Source of the DNA: CALLMM01 sp964429855
GTDB taxonomy: Bacteria; Armatimonadota; Chthonomonadetes; Chthonomonadales; CAJBBX01
Direction: 5' to 3'
Assembly: GCA_964429855.1 (NCBI GenBank)
Contig: CAYSDM010000003.1
Span: 1-64,000 of the forward strand
DNA length: 64,000 nt
Position numbers and translations under genes: made by a program
The notes under the pieces: model-generated
Seen by the model: the letters and a program-made list of their open reading frames with translations, nothing else
Databases searched by the model: none
Told to the model about the DNA's origin: nothing
Shown here: positions 26,319 through 35,295 of the stretch, piece after piece
How the letters are laid out: every line of letters begins with the position of its first letter
Position numbering within the stretch: the first letter of the stretch is position 1

Positions 26319-29300
26319 AACTCTCCGTAAAAGAGTCTGGCGACAATGGCTCGGGTTTCGCTCATTCGTTCCGTGAAGCGTCGCTGAAAGAGCGACTCCG
26401 CGCTCTCTTCCGGCATATCCGCTGCTCCAAAACCGATTGCCAGCGCGCGCAGTCGGCGCGGATCGGAAGGCAGCACATCATTCGCCAGACCGCCCAGCAA
26501 AGTCAAACGGTTGCGAATGGAAGTCCAGAAGGAGTATGTCTCCACGAGCCGGGCCGCGTCAGGCTTTGGAATAGCGCCGGCCTCACTGAGCGAATAGAGC
26601 GCTTCCACTGTTTCCGTTGTTCGCGTCTGCGGATAGGCGGCACCTGTCTGAAGTTGACAGAGTTGTGTGGCAAACTCGATATCGCTCATGCCGCCATGCC
26701 CCAGCTTAACATCCGTCAATCGCTCTTCCCACTTTAATCGCTCCTTCTCGATGCGCCGTTTCATCGCGACAATCTCATCTCTCTCCTCTACCGAGAGCGG
26801 TTCTGCGTATAGGATCCGGTGTATACCACGCAGATACAGTTTTGCTGTCTCGGAACACCCGGCTACATAACGCGCTTTAATCAATACCTGTCTCTCCCAG
26901 ACTAGGGACTGCCTGGAATAGTATTTTAAATACTCCGAGACGGTTCTTGCAAGAGCGCCGAACCGCCCTTCCGGACGTAGTCGGGCATCTAACTCTACGG
27001 GCGCGTTGCGCGTTCTCAACTCCTGTGATGCGGTTAACAGGAATTCCGCAAGCGCGTTGACAGCAGAATACCGCTCCTGCGCGGTTTCATTCTCTTCAGA
27101 GTCTCCATAAACGATCAGAATATCCCAATCTGATCCATATCCAGTCTCTCTCCCTCCCAGCTTTCCCAATCCGATAATTGCCACGCTCTCCAGCGCAGAG
27201 CGCGCCGCCTCCGACAAACTATCTTCCATCCTGCTCTGTTTTGCGTAGTTCAGAATGGCGTAAATGGCAGCATCCGCGAGCGCGCTCAATTCATGGACGG
27301 TCATGAGAGGTGTGGCGATTCCCCAGATATCTCTCGCTCCAATTCGAAGCCTCTCTCGCTGAATATAGAGCGCCAGCGAATCCCAGAAGCTCTTCTCTGA
27401 ACTCACCGATTTCAGGCGGATTTTCAACTCCGCAATCGCTTGCTCCCGTGATTTTGTCGCTGGCTCCATCGCCTCTTCGCTCACCAGCAGATCCAGCCAT
27501 TCGGGATGACGCGATAGAGACTGCATCAAGGGCAGACTGCCCGCCGCTAACCGGCAGAGCCGTTCCAGCAGCTCCTCATTTTCCGTAAGCGCAAGGTATA
27601 CCTGGGAGTGGTTCGGAGAGGAGTGTATGAAATGCTCCATCCCGATCAGAGCGCTGTCAGGATCGCCGGTGATCCGGCAGGCTTCGATCAGATGTCCTCC
27701 AAAAGAACGAAACTGCTCGCGCGCTTCCGGATCCTCCAGACCGTAGTCTCCGCCATAGGCGTAGTGTTTAAGGAACTGATAGGCGCGAATCGAATCTTGA
27801 AACCCTGAAGAGGATAAACGATTGAGAATGATCTCTCTGGCTTCCGGGGTCTCCACATTCATAAGCAGCGAACGCCAGTTATCCGCTTCCGCTCCAGACT
27901 TATCAAGGCGTGCTCCATAGAAGAGCGATTCAAAATGGGATCGTACACGATGGGTACGCCGACGATAGTCGAGATCGAATCTCTCTCGATCCCGATACCC
28001 CATTCGTCTGGCAAGCAGTCTGCGCTCCTCCGGATCGGTAGGAATCGCCTGCGTCTGACGATCATAGAGAATCTGCAGGCGATGCTCGACGTTGCGGAGG
28101 AAGATATAGTCTTCCGTAAGCTCACTCGCCTCCTGCGTGGTGAGAACGCCTGCCTGCCGAAGTCGAGAGAGCGCGTCCAGCGTGTTGGGCGTTCGCAGCA
28201 GTGGAAAACGACCGCCAAGCTCCAGTTGCAGAATCTGTGCAATAAATTCGATGTCGCGTATACCGCCAAAACCGATTTTCACATCGGTCAGCGTTCTGTT
28301 CTCCAGTTCCGCCTTCTTCTCGATGCGCTCCTTATTGATTCGAATAGCCTTTACAAAGTCAGTTGTGACGCTGCGAGGATAGACGTAGCCGGAAACGAGT
28401 TTCTGAAACGCTTCGCCCAGGCGCGCATCCCCTGCAATCGGACGCGCTTTCAAGAGCGACTGCCTCTCCCAGGGTTCCGCCCAATTCTCGTAATAGGAAC
28501 GATAGGAGGAGAGCGTTCGCGCCAGAGGACCAAACCGACCTTCGGGTCTCAGTCGCATATCCACCCGAAACAGATGTCCGTTTTGCATATTACGAGAGAG
28601 AGAGTTAACGATAAATTCGGAGAGTTTCAGCGCGAAGGTCATGGCGCGTTTAGAGCGCTCTGAACTGCTTCCGGATTCACTCTCCTCCATGTCTCCACAC
28701 ACAAACATCAGATCAATATCGCTGGAGTAGTTTAACTCGCTTCCGCCAAGCTTTCCCATTCCGATCACGCAAAAAGGAAACGCGGCATCCTCTCCATACT
28801 TTTGTCTCAGAACCCCTACCCCGATCTCGTAACACTTCTGAACGCAGGTGTCAGCCAGGTCGGAGAATTCGCGCGCGGTCTGGGGCATATCCGATAGTCC
28901 AAGGATATCGCGCGCGCCGATGCGCAGCAGTTCGCGCTGCTTGAAACGGCGCATCGCTTCCAGTTTCAGATCGGGGTTTGAGATAAAATCCACAAAGCGG
29001 GAGAGATTTCGGTAGAGTGTCGCTGCCTGACGAACATCCTGTTCGCTTCCTCGTAAATTCGGATCGGCGATGATTTCAAAGTACTCTGGATTTCGGATCA
29101 GAATGTCGGCGAAATACTGACTGACACCGCAGATGGTAAGCAGTATTTTCAGAGCGGCGGGATGTCGAAGCAGAAACTGAAACTGGGTATAGCGACTGGT
29201 GACGGCGCGTGACCAGCGCTCAAAGTTGTTCAGCGCGCGGTCCGGATCGGGGCTTCCCGCCAGGGCGAGGAGCAATGAGGGAAGAAGCTGCTCTAGGATG

Positions 29301-29422
29301 TCATCCGTGACCCCCTGACCTGCCAGAGAAAAAAGAAGCCTCTGTGCCCGCGTCGGGTCAGCAAACCCCAACGCGGTCAGTTCTTCCGATGTGACCGAAT
29401 CCAGGGTTCGCGGTTCGTCCAT
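26315..29422 (-). CDS. glnE: Bifunctional glutamine synthetase adenylyltransferase/adenylyl-removing enzyme
   Basis: A two-headed enzyme (about 1,035 residues) that adds AMP to glutamine synthetase and removes it in response to nitrogen status. Both nucleotidyltransferase domains are seen: LGGSELNYSSDIDLMFV in the N-terminal (removing) half and LGGRETGYGSDWDILIVYGD in the C-terminal (adding) half, each followed by a helical domain. The length is normal. Start: ATG at 29422 begins MDEPRT 1 nt after the der stop; a GTG at 29464 inside der is possible, and neither has a strong ribosome site, so coupling to der is likely. No glnA or glnB is in the window. Confidence 0.94.
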   Translation of the reverse strand: MDEPRTLDSVTSEELTALGFADPTRAQRLLFSLAGQGVTDDILEQLLPSLLLALAGSPDPDRALNNFERWSRAVTSRYTQFQFLLRHPAALKILLTICGVSQYFADILIRNPEYFEIIADPNLRGSEQDVRQAATLYRNLSRFVDFISNPDLKLEAMRRFKQRELLRIGARDILGLSDMPQTAREFSDLADTCVQKCYEIGVGVLRQKYGEDAAFPFCVIGMGKLGGSELNYSSDIDLMFVCGDMEESESGSSSERSKRAMTFALKLSEFIVNSLSRNMQNGHLFRVDMRLRPEGRFGPLARTLSSYRSYYENWAEPWERQSLLKARPIAGDARLGEAFQKLVSGYVYPRSVTTDFVKAIRINKERIEKKAELENRTLTDVKIGFGGIRDIEFIAQILQLELGGRFPLLRTPNTLDALSRLRQAGVLTTQEASELTEDYIFLRNVEHRLQILYDRQTQAIPTDPEERRLLARRMGYRDRERFDLDYRRRTHRVRSHFESLFYGARLDKSGAEADNWRSLLMNVETPEAREIILNRLSSSGFQDSIRAYQFLKHYAYGGDYGLEDPEAREQFRSFGGHLIEACRITGDPDSALIGMEHFIHSSPNHSQVYLALTENEELLERLCRLAAGSLPLMQSLSRHPEWLDLLVSEEAMEPATKSREQAIAELKIRLKSVSSEKSFWDSLALYIQRERLRIGARDIWGIATPLMTVHELSALADAAIYAILNYAKQSRMEDSLSEAARSALESVAIIGLGKLGGRETGYGSDWDILIVYGDSEENETAQERYSAVNALAEFLLTASQELRTRNAPVELDARLRPEGRFGALARTVSEYLKYYSRQSLVWERQVLIKARYVAGCSETAKLYLRGIHRILYAEPLSVEERDEIVAMKRRIEKERLKWEERLTDVKLGHGGMSDIEFATQLCQLQTGAAYPQTRTTETVEALYSLSEAGAIPKPDAARLVETYSFWTSIRNRLTLLGGLANDVLPSDPRRLRALAIGFGAADMPEESAESLFQRRFTERMSETRAIVARLFYGEL

Positions 29423-29423
29423 C

Positions 29424-30779
29424 TCAAGCCGCGCTCTTTTCCGTATTCTCCGCTTTACGGGCACGGATTACAATAGGAGTTCCTTCCAGAGGAAAGGACT
29501 TACGAATCTGATTCTCCAGGTATCGCTGATAGGTGAAGTGCATTAACGCCGGTTCATTCACAAAGAGCAGAACCGTCGGAGGCTGCACGCGGGGCATAGT
29601 AGCATAGTAGACCTTGAACTGCCTTCCCCGCTCCATTCTCGGACGCAGCTCCACTGCATCTCGTAACAGACGATTGAGAAGTCCGGTAGGTATCCGGTGG
29701 GCATGATTGGCGGCGGCGGTCAGGGAGGTATCCATGACGGAAGAAATGGCATAACGATGCTCCGCTGAACAGAAGACCAGCGGGGCATACTCCAGGAACG
29801 GAACCTGTCTGCGAAAATCGGTGGTGAAGGATTCCATCAGCGTGCGATCCGGCTTTTTGCCCTCAAGGATTCCCGGATCAACCAGATCCCACTTATTGAC
29901 CGCAATGACACAGGCGCGTCCCGCTTCATGTGCAAATCCAGCAACGCGCTTATCGCCATCGGTTAAGCCTTCCTGCCCATCTATCACCACCACTCCCACA
30001 TGACATCGTTCAATCGCGGTTTTGGCGCGTAGAACCGTGTAGTATTCCACGCTTCCCTGTATCTTCCCGGAACGACGAATACCGGCGGTATCAATCAGCA
30101 AAATCTTCTGCCCGTCACGCTCCACACGGGTGTCAATGGCGTCCCGCGTGGTTCCGGGAATAGGGCTGACGATCACGCGATCCTCGCCCAGAACGGCATT
30201 GGTCAGCGAAGACTTGCCGACATTCGGGCGACCGATAATCGCCAGACGCACCGTTTCATCGTCTTCATCCAGTTCGGTGGCTTGCGGCAGCACCGCGACG
30301 AGATCATCCAGTAGTTCGCCGAAACCTATTCCATGAATTGAGGAGACTGTGTAGACCTGTCCCAGTCCCAGTCCATAGAACTCAATCGCCTCCTGCATCT
30401 GACGTGTATTGTCTGCCTTGTTCACCACCAGAAAGACCGGGGTTTTCGACCCTCGCAGCGCATCCGCCAGATCATAATCGGCAGGCATAATGCCATCGCT
30501 TGCATCGCAGACAAAGAGGATTGCATCCGCCTCCTCCATCGCGATCTGTGCCTGCTGTCGTACCTGTACCGTTAAAGGATCATCTTCATTCAGCACAATT
30601 CCCCCGGTATCTATCAGTGTAAACTCGCGATTCTGCCATTCCACCGGGGCATAGAGACGGTCACGGGTGATGCCGGGAGTATCTTCCACGATGGCGATCC
30701 GCTTCCCAACCAGCCGATTAAACAGAGTGGATTTGCCGACATTCGGTCGTCCCACAACGGCAACTAACGGCATAGCCAT
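29424..30779 (-). CDS. der: Ribosome-assembly GTPase Der (EngA)
   Basis: A double GTPase of 451 residues needed for 50S subunit maturation. Two complete G domains: GRPNVGKSTLFNRLVG...DTPGIT...DTGG...NKAD and GRPNVGKSSLTNAVLG...PIPGTTRD...DTAG...NKWD, then a KH-like C-terminal domain ending in a basic tail. ATG at 30779 has GGGAGGG 6 nt upstream. Driven by the promoter at 30810-30838 and followed by glnE and plsY in one unit. Confidence 0.97.
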   Translation of the reverse strand: MAMPLVAVVGRPNVGKSTLFNRLVGKRIAIVEDTPGITRDRLYAPVEWQNREFTLIDTGGIVLNEDDPLTVQVRQQAQIAMEEADAILFVCDASDGIMPADYDLADALRGSKTPVFLVVNKADNTRQMQEAIEFYGLGLGQVYTVSSIHGIGFGELLDDLVAVLPQATELDEDDETVRLAIIGRPNVGKSSLTNAVLGEDRVIVSPIPGTTRDAIDTRVERDGQKILLIDTAGIRRSGKIQGSVEYYTVLRAKTAIERCHVGVVVIDGQEGLTDGDKRVAGFAHEAGRACVIAVNKWDLVDPGILEGKKPDRTLMESFTTDFRRQVPFLEYAPLVFCSAEHRYAISSVMDTSLTAAANHAHRIPTGLLNRLLRDAVELRPRMERGRQFKVYYATMPRVQPPTVLLFVNEPALMHFTYQRYLENQIRKSFPLEGTPIVIRARKAENTEKSAA

Positions 30780-30809
30780 ATATCACCCTCCCTTCTCAAA
30801 ACTACCTTG

Positions 30810-30838
30810 AGGATAACACAGAATCGACAGCAGGTCAA
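30810..30838 (-). promoter_or_regulatory. Sigma-70-type promoter of the der-glnE-plsY operon
   Basis: On the minus strand, TTGACC (30833-30838), an exact 17-bp spacer and TATCCT (30810-30815) lie about 30 nt before the der ATG. Confidence 0.6.
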
Positions 30839-30915
30839 CCGAGTGAACTGCTCGCTCTTTCGCATTTTACCTTCATTTCGCCTGCGGGCAGCTAGCTCGG
30901 AACGGCGCAATCCTT

Positions 30916-30944
30916 TTGACAAACCATATCTTTTAAGATATAAT
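30916..30944 (+). promoter_or_regulatory. Perfect-consensus sigma-70 promoter of yebC
   Basis: TTGACA (30916-30921), a 17-bp spacer and TATAAT (30939-30944): all 12 consensus bases match. The spacer and the start of the -10 contain the palindrome ATATCTT-TT-AAGATAT (30926-30941). The yebC ATG is 50 nt downstream with AAGGAGGT as ribosome site. Confidence 0.85.
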
Positions 30945-30994
30945 CGTGTGTTCTCATGAAGAGTTAAATTGCCGTAGAAGGAGGTAACCGGAGC

Positions 30995-31747
30995 ATGTCG
31001 GGACACTCAAAATGGCATAATATTCGCCTTCGCAAAGGGAAAATGGATGCGGAGCGCGGAGCGAAATTTACGAAATTATCTCGCGAAATCATTATCGCGG
31101 CGAAGCAGGGAGGCGGAAACCCGGATAATAACAACCGGCTGAGACTCGCCATTCAGAAAGCCCGCGAGAACTCAATGCCCCAGGATAAGATCAAAAGCGC
31201 GATCCAGAGAGGAACGGGAGAAGGAGAAGGGGCGAACTTCGAGGAGATCACTTACGAAGGATACGGACCGAATGGCGTGGCGGTTCTGGTAGAGTGCGCG
31301 ACAGATAACCGAAACCGAACGGTCGCCGATATCCGAAGTATTTTCAGCAAACACGGCGGCAGGCTCGGGGAGAGCGGTTCCGTCTCCTGGATGTTTAATG
31401 CTCCGCAGGGCATGATCACTCTGGAACGCGCTGTCATAGATGAAGACACATTGATCGCTATTGCGCTGGAAGCCGGCGCGGAGGACGTGAAGACTCAGGA
31501 GGATACATACGAGATATTCACCAACCCGGGCGATCTGGCGAAAGTCCAGGAGTCGCTGCAGCAGGCTGGTATCTCCACCCTCTCTGCCGAAGTGGTCATG
31601 ATCCCCAACAATACCGTGAAGATTGAAGGGAAAGAGGCGCAGCAGCTTCTAAAGATGCTCGATCTGCTGGAAGATCATGACGACGTGCAGCAGGTTCATG
31701 CAAACTTTGACATCCCGGAAGATGTGCTGGAATCCGCGGCGCGTTAG
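30995..31747 (+). CDS. yebC: YebC/PmpR-family transcription/translation regulatory protein
   Basis: The 250-residue protein is of normal family length and begins with the signature MSGHSKWHNIRLRKGKMDAERGAKFTKL (positions 30995-31078). YebC proteins bind DNA in some species and more recently have been linked to translation of difficult peptide stretches. GPNGVAVLVE, SEVVMIPNN and the acidic DLLEDHDDVQQVHANFDIP end are family features. The ATG has a full AAGGAGGT Shine-Dalgarno 10 nt upstream and a perfect-consensus promoter, so expression should be strong. Single-gene unit. Confidence 0.96.
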   Translation: MSGHSKWHNIRLRKGKMDAERGAKFTKLSREIIIAAKQGGGNPDNNNRLRLAIQKARENSMPQDKIKSAIQRGTGEGEGANFEEITYEGYGPNGVAVLVECATDNRNRTVADIRSIFSKHGGRLGESGSVSWMFNAPQGMITLERAVIDEDTLIAIALEAGAEDVKTQEDTYEIFTNPGDLAKVQESLQQAGISTLSAEVVMIPNNTVKIEGKEAQQLLKMLDLLEDHDDVQQVHANFDIPEDVLESAAR

Positions 31748-31837
31748 CGGTCTACTTCGACTTAAACCACGTCTATCCATATACACGTGAGTGAATTTTC
31801 CATCGTTGCTGACACTCTTCGCTCGGAGGCGAAGTTA

Positions 31838-34396
31838 ATGATGGCTCTGCTCCGGTTGCTCGGCGCGCGCTTGGCGATGACGGCTATTCTGGTGATCGTA
31901 TCTACCTCCATTGCGCGCGCCAGCATGACGCTGGATGTTCACACCGGATTTGAAAACTCCTACCGATCAAACTCCTGGACTCCGCTGTTTGTTCGGGTTG
32001 GGGGAACCAGTCGCGCTTCCGAAGCAAGCCTTCAGGTTGTCGTTAAAACAAACGATTTCCGTAATATCTATTCACAACCTCTCCGTCTGCCGGACGGACC
32101 TATTAATGAGCAGCGGGTCTTCTATTTCCAGCATACAACCACTGGAGGTATACCGGAAGTCTCTGTCCAGCTAATTGTAAACGGGCGAGTCACGGTAGAA
32201 AAAAAGGTCGCAGGCGCGATTCCTCTCGATGAGACGCAACTGATTATTCTGGCGCTTACGCTGGATCAATCGGGTCTTAACCTGCTAAACAGCGTGGACC
32301 TGGGTTTCAGACATCCTTCCCCTCCCTCCGTTAATCCTTACTCCTCCAGTCCAGTCGTCAATCCTCCCCCCGGCGGCACTTCTTCATCCGGTCAGAAGTT
32401 CACAAAGGTGCTCTATCCTCGCGCTAATTTGCTGCCAGACTCACCGGCGGGATACGATTCAGTGGATGTCATCCTGATAGGCGATCTCCCGCTGGATGTC
32501 CTGACGGAAGACCAGTGGAACGCTATCGTGCAGTGGACGCAGAAGGGAGGCATTCTGGTTGTATCCGGCGGTTCGGACATCAACCGGTACCGCAGTAATG
32601 CGCTGAAGGAACTGCTCCCTATCGTACCGACAGAAGTGAGACAGGCAAAAGCGCTTACAGGGCTTGGCTTGCGATACTTCGTGAATGCCCCGCGTATTAA
32701 CTCAATTCCGGTGATCGCTGGAACATTGAAACCGAATGCCGCCATACTCTGCCGTCAAGATAACATTCCACTGCTCTCGATCAAACATGAGGGGCTGGGA
32801 ATTGTCATCTTGTCAGCGTTTGATATTACCTCGCCGGAGATTCGCGCCTGGCCCGGGCAAACCGCAATGTGGAGAGACTTTCTCTCACTGGGTCAGAGCC
32901 ATCCGCGTATCATTGATTCCGTCCGATTATCTCTTAGCGCCATTGGCAGATACAACCGTTACTATCGCTACCGGGACGACTATGCAGGCGCCAATCAACT
33001 GCTGGATGCGCTGGCAGGAGTGCAGTCTACCCAGGCTCCCAGCTTCCTGTTTATTGGAGGGTTCCTGCTTGCCTATATCATCTGTCTAGTTCCGGTGAAC
33101 TATTTTCTGCTGCAGATGCGCGATAGAAAAGAACTTGCATGGGTTACTGCGCCGGTTATTATCCTGCTCTTCTCTATCGGCGCATATGCCATCGGCTATT
33201 CTATGAAAGGCGGTCAGCTTCATCTGAACCATTGCACAATCATCGAAGGCGCTGCCAACGAGGATTCCTTTTCCACTTATACCGTCAGTTCGATCTTCTC
33301 GCCCCGACAGGCATCTTACAATCTCTTCATTCCCGATAAATCGGCGCTGGTGACGGAAGTGTCGCACCGGTTAGACCGCATCCAGCAAGCCAGCAACGAT
33401 TTCATCATTGAGCGAAGCGGTAATACCTCTGTGCGTAACGCCCGCATCAATATGTGGGACACAAGAACATTTGACTTTCTCAGCAGCGCAAAGCTGAACG
33501 GCACTATCGCCGCTTCGATCTCGCCCGTAGACAGCAAGACACTTCGGGTGCGCGTCACCAATAACACCCCTTACACTTTGGAAGACTGCTCCATCTCGAT
33601 TTTAAGCGCAATAAAGCCTATCGGTCGTATGGCTCCGGGTGAGACCAGAGCGGAGAACATCCCCGCCTTTCCATCCGGAAACTTTTCAGGATTGATCGTC
33701 AATACCGGATCATCGAGTCCGGAAGAGGTCGAGAAAATACAACAGGCGATGGGATCGCTTATCGGATCACAGAGGGCAAACGTACAGACGGCAAATGTCG
33801 GACCTACGCCGCAGCCTGACAACGCGATCTACTTTACCGGCTGGTTCAATGCCCCCGTGACGGAACTGAAGATAGAAAAGGAGAGTCCGCGCACTCTCTC
33901 TATCAATCTTCTGATCGTTCATCTGACAGAAACGCCACGGGCGCGTCCAGCGATGCCCACGAATACTCCGCCGCCTCCGACCACCGCTCAACCCTCTCCC
34001 TTTAAAGCGCCTCCTCCGGGCGTCGCCAATGCGGATTACTTCAACCGGCTGGCATATAACTATGCCAACTCCGGTCAGCTTGATCTTGCGCTGAACGCCG
34101 CGAAGCGCGCCTATCAACTCGCTCCCAATGACGGTAATATCCTGGATACTCTGGGAGAGATGTATCAGAGAAAGAGAGACTTTTTGCAGGCGGAGAGATA
34201 TTTGAAACAGGCTCTTGATCGGCAGCCCGGCAGTGGTCAGACTGAAACGCACGCCAAATACGGGGAGGTGTTAGTGGAGTTGGGACGAATGGAGGAAGCC
34301 ATCCCTCATCTGGAAAAGGCGGCAGCTGATTCATCTGCGCCTGTCTGGGCAGGAAGAGCGCAGAAAGCCCTTGAGAAGCTGGGTCACTCTCCGTAG
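31838..34396 (+). CDS. Large membrane protein: GATase-like fold, two membrane helices, C-terminal TPRs
   Basis: I do not recognise a named family for the whole 852-residue protein. Order: a signal or anchor helix (residues about 5-30), a beta-rich extracytoplasmic region, a GATase1/ThuA-like fold near 205-270 (DVILIGDLPLDVLTEDQWNAI...GGILVVSGG), two membrane helices near 400-425 and 434-455, another beta-rich region with FxGLIVN, a Pro-rich linker (about 704-727) and TPR repeats (732-850; LAYNYANSGQLDLALNAAKRA). No catalytic Cys triad is evident. The layout resembles GldG-like partners of ABC-2 systems. ATG at 31838 has GGAGG 8 nt upstream; a GTG at 31787 lacks a site. First gene of the ABC-2/MoxR cluster. 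Confidence 0.8.
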   Translation: MMALLRLLGARLAMTAILVIVSTSIARASMTLDVHTGFENSYRSNSWTPLFVRVGGTSRASEASLQVVVKTNDFRNIYSQPLRLPDGPINEQRVFYFQHTTTGGIPEVSVQLIVNGRVTVEKKVAGAIPLDETQLIILALTLDQSGLNLLNSVDLGFRHPSPPSVNPYSSSPVVNPPPGGTSSSGQKFTKVLYPRANLLPDSPAGYDSVDVILIGDLPLDVLTEDQWNAIVQWTQKGGILVVSGGSDINRYRSNALKELLPIVPTEVRQAKALTGLGLRYFVNAPRINSIPVIAGTLKPNAAILCRQDNIPLLSIKHEGLGIVILSAFDITSPEIRAWPGQTAMWRDFLSLGQSHPRIIDSVRLSLSAIGRYNRYYRYRDDYAGANQLLDALAGVQSTQAPSFLFIGGFLLAYIICLVPVNYFLLQMRDRKELAWVTAPVIILLFSIGAYAIGYSMKGGQLHLNHCTIIEGAANEDSFSTYTVSSIFSPRQASYNLFIPDKSALVTEVSHRLDRIQQASNDFIIERSGNTSVRNARINMWDTRTFDFLSSAKLNGTIAASISPVDSKTLRVRVTNNTPYTLEDCSISILSAIKPIGRMAPGETRAENIPAFPSGNFSGLIVNTGSSSPEEVEKIQQAMGSLIGSQRANVQTANVGPTPQPDNAIYFTGWFNAPVTELKIEKESPRTLSINLLIVHLTETPRARPAMPTNTPPPPTTAQPSPFKAPPPGVANADYFNRLAYNYANSGQLDLALNAAKRAYQLAPNDGNILDTLGEMYQRKRDFLQAERYLKQALDRQPGSGQTETHAKYGEVLVELGRMEEAIPHLEKAAADSSAPVWAGRAQKALEKLGHSP

Positions 34397-34413
34397 CATT
34401 CGGATTACCTGGC

Positions 34414-35190
34414 ATGTTTGACAATCCCGTATTCATCAAGGAGCTCAAGGCAAAGTATCGGGCGCGGCAGTCGAACCTGGTTCTAATGACGATGGGCGCT
34501 CTCATCCTGTTACTCATCTTCTGGTTCTACTTTGAAGCCCTGCGTTATCTGCTGATCAACTCCCGGACTACCGGAAAAGAGGGATGGACATGGGCGGTAA
34601 TCATTCAGACGCTGATCCTGTGGATCGTCGGACCATCTCTAGCATCCAACGCCATTTCGCAAGAGAAGGAGCAGCAGACCTGGGAGATGCTTACCTTCAC
34701 GCTCCTTAAGCCGCGAGAGATCGTGATTGGGAAATTAGCGGCGCGATCGCTTCCTCTGTTACTATTGTTTCTCGCCTTTTTTCCTTTTATGGTGTTCTGC
34801 ATCTCTTTTGGAGATATTCCTCTCTATTGGTTGCCGAAAACCTATCTTGTATTCGGAATCTGCAGCCTGTTCATACTTACGCTCAGCCTGTTCATGTCCT
34901 GGGCAGTGAGGAAAACCGCCACTGCCATCGCGCTCTCGTATCTGGTGGTCGCCTATCTTGTCATCGGGACAGCCCTGATAGAATCGGTTATTGCCGGTTC
35001 TCTGGGTAACGACTTTGATTCTCCCAATTTCTGGCTGAATCCCATGCGAATCACCGTAGCGCTGCTGGGAGCTTTTGAATATAAAAATGAGTTCACCGTT
35101 CTTCTCTTCAGTCAAACCGTCTTCATCGTCTCCACAGCCGTCATGCTATACATCATGTTTCGGGGTTGGGAACGACAGATGCGAAAGTGA
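34414..35190 (+). CDS. ABC-2-type transporter permease (small)
   Basis: A 258-residue protein with six membrane helices (LVLMTMGALILLLIFWFYF; AVIIQTLILWIVGP; LPLLLLFLAFFPFMVFCISF; LVFGICSLFILTLSLFM; IALSYLVVAYLVIGTALI; LFSQTVFIVSTAVMLYIMF). It carries the ABC-2 signature SNAISQEKEQQTWEMLTFTLLKPREIVIGKL. It opens with MFDNPVFIKELKAKYRAR, very like the later permease's NPVLMKEMRVRMRG, so the two are paralogues and may form a heterodimer served by the ATPase between them. 17 nt after the TPR protein gene; ribosome site weak. Confidence 0.88.
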   Translation: MFDNPVFIKELKAKYRARQSNLVLMTMGALILLLIFWFYFEALRYLLINSRTTGKEGWTWAVIIQTLILWIVGPSLASNAISQEKEQQTWEMLTFTLLKPREIVIGKLAARSLPLLLLFLAFFPFMVFCISFGDIPLYWLPKTYLVFGICSLFILTLSLFMSWAVRKTATAIALSYLVVAYLVIGTALIESVIAGSLGNDFDSPNFWLNPMRITVALLGAFEYKNEFTVLLFSQTVFIVSTAVMLYIMFRGWERQMRK

Positions 35191-35204
35191 GAAAGGAAAT
35201 AAAT

Positions 35205-35261
35205 ATGCGAAAGATCACATCACTTAGAAAAGATGCTGATGAGTTATCAGAAGTAGCCTGA
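35205..35261 (+). CDS. Candidate 18-residue small protein
   Basis: A short frame, MRKITSLRKDADELSEVA, stands in the 105-nt gap between the permease and the ABC ATPase. It has its own good ribosome site, AAAGGA 7-8 nt before the ATG, and the next gene has a separate site (AAGGAGA). It could be a small regulatory peptide, a translational-coupling leader or chance. Nothing recognisable in its sequence; amphipathic and charged. Confidence 0.35.
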   Translation: MRKITSLRKDADELSEVA

Positions 35262-35295
35262 AACCGACGCCGGGAGTTAGAAGGAGAGCGCGTTC

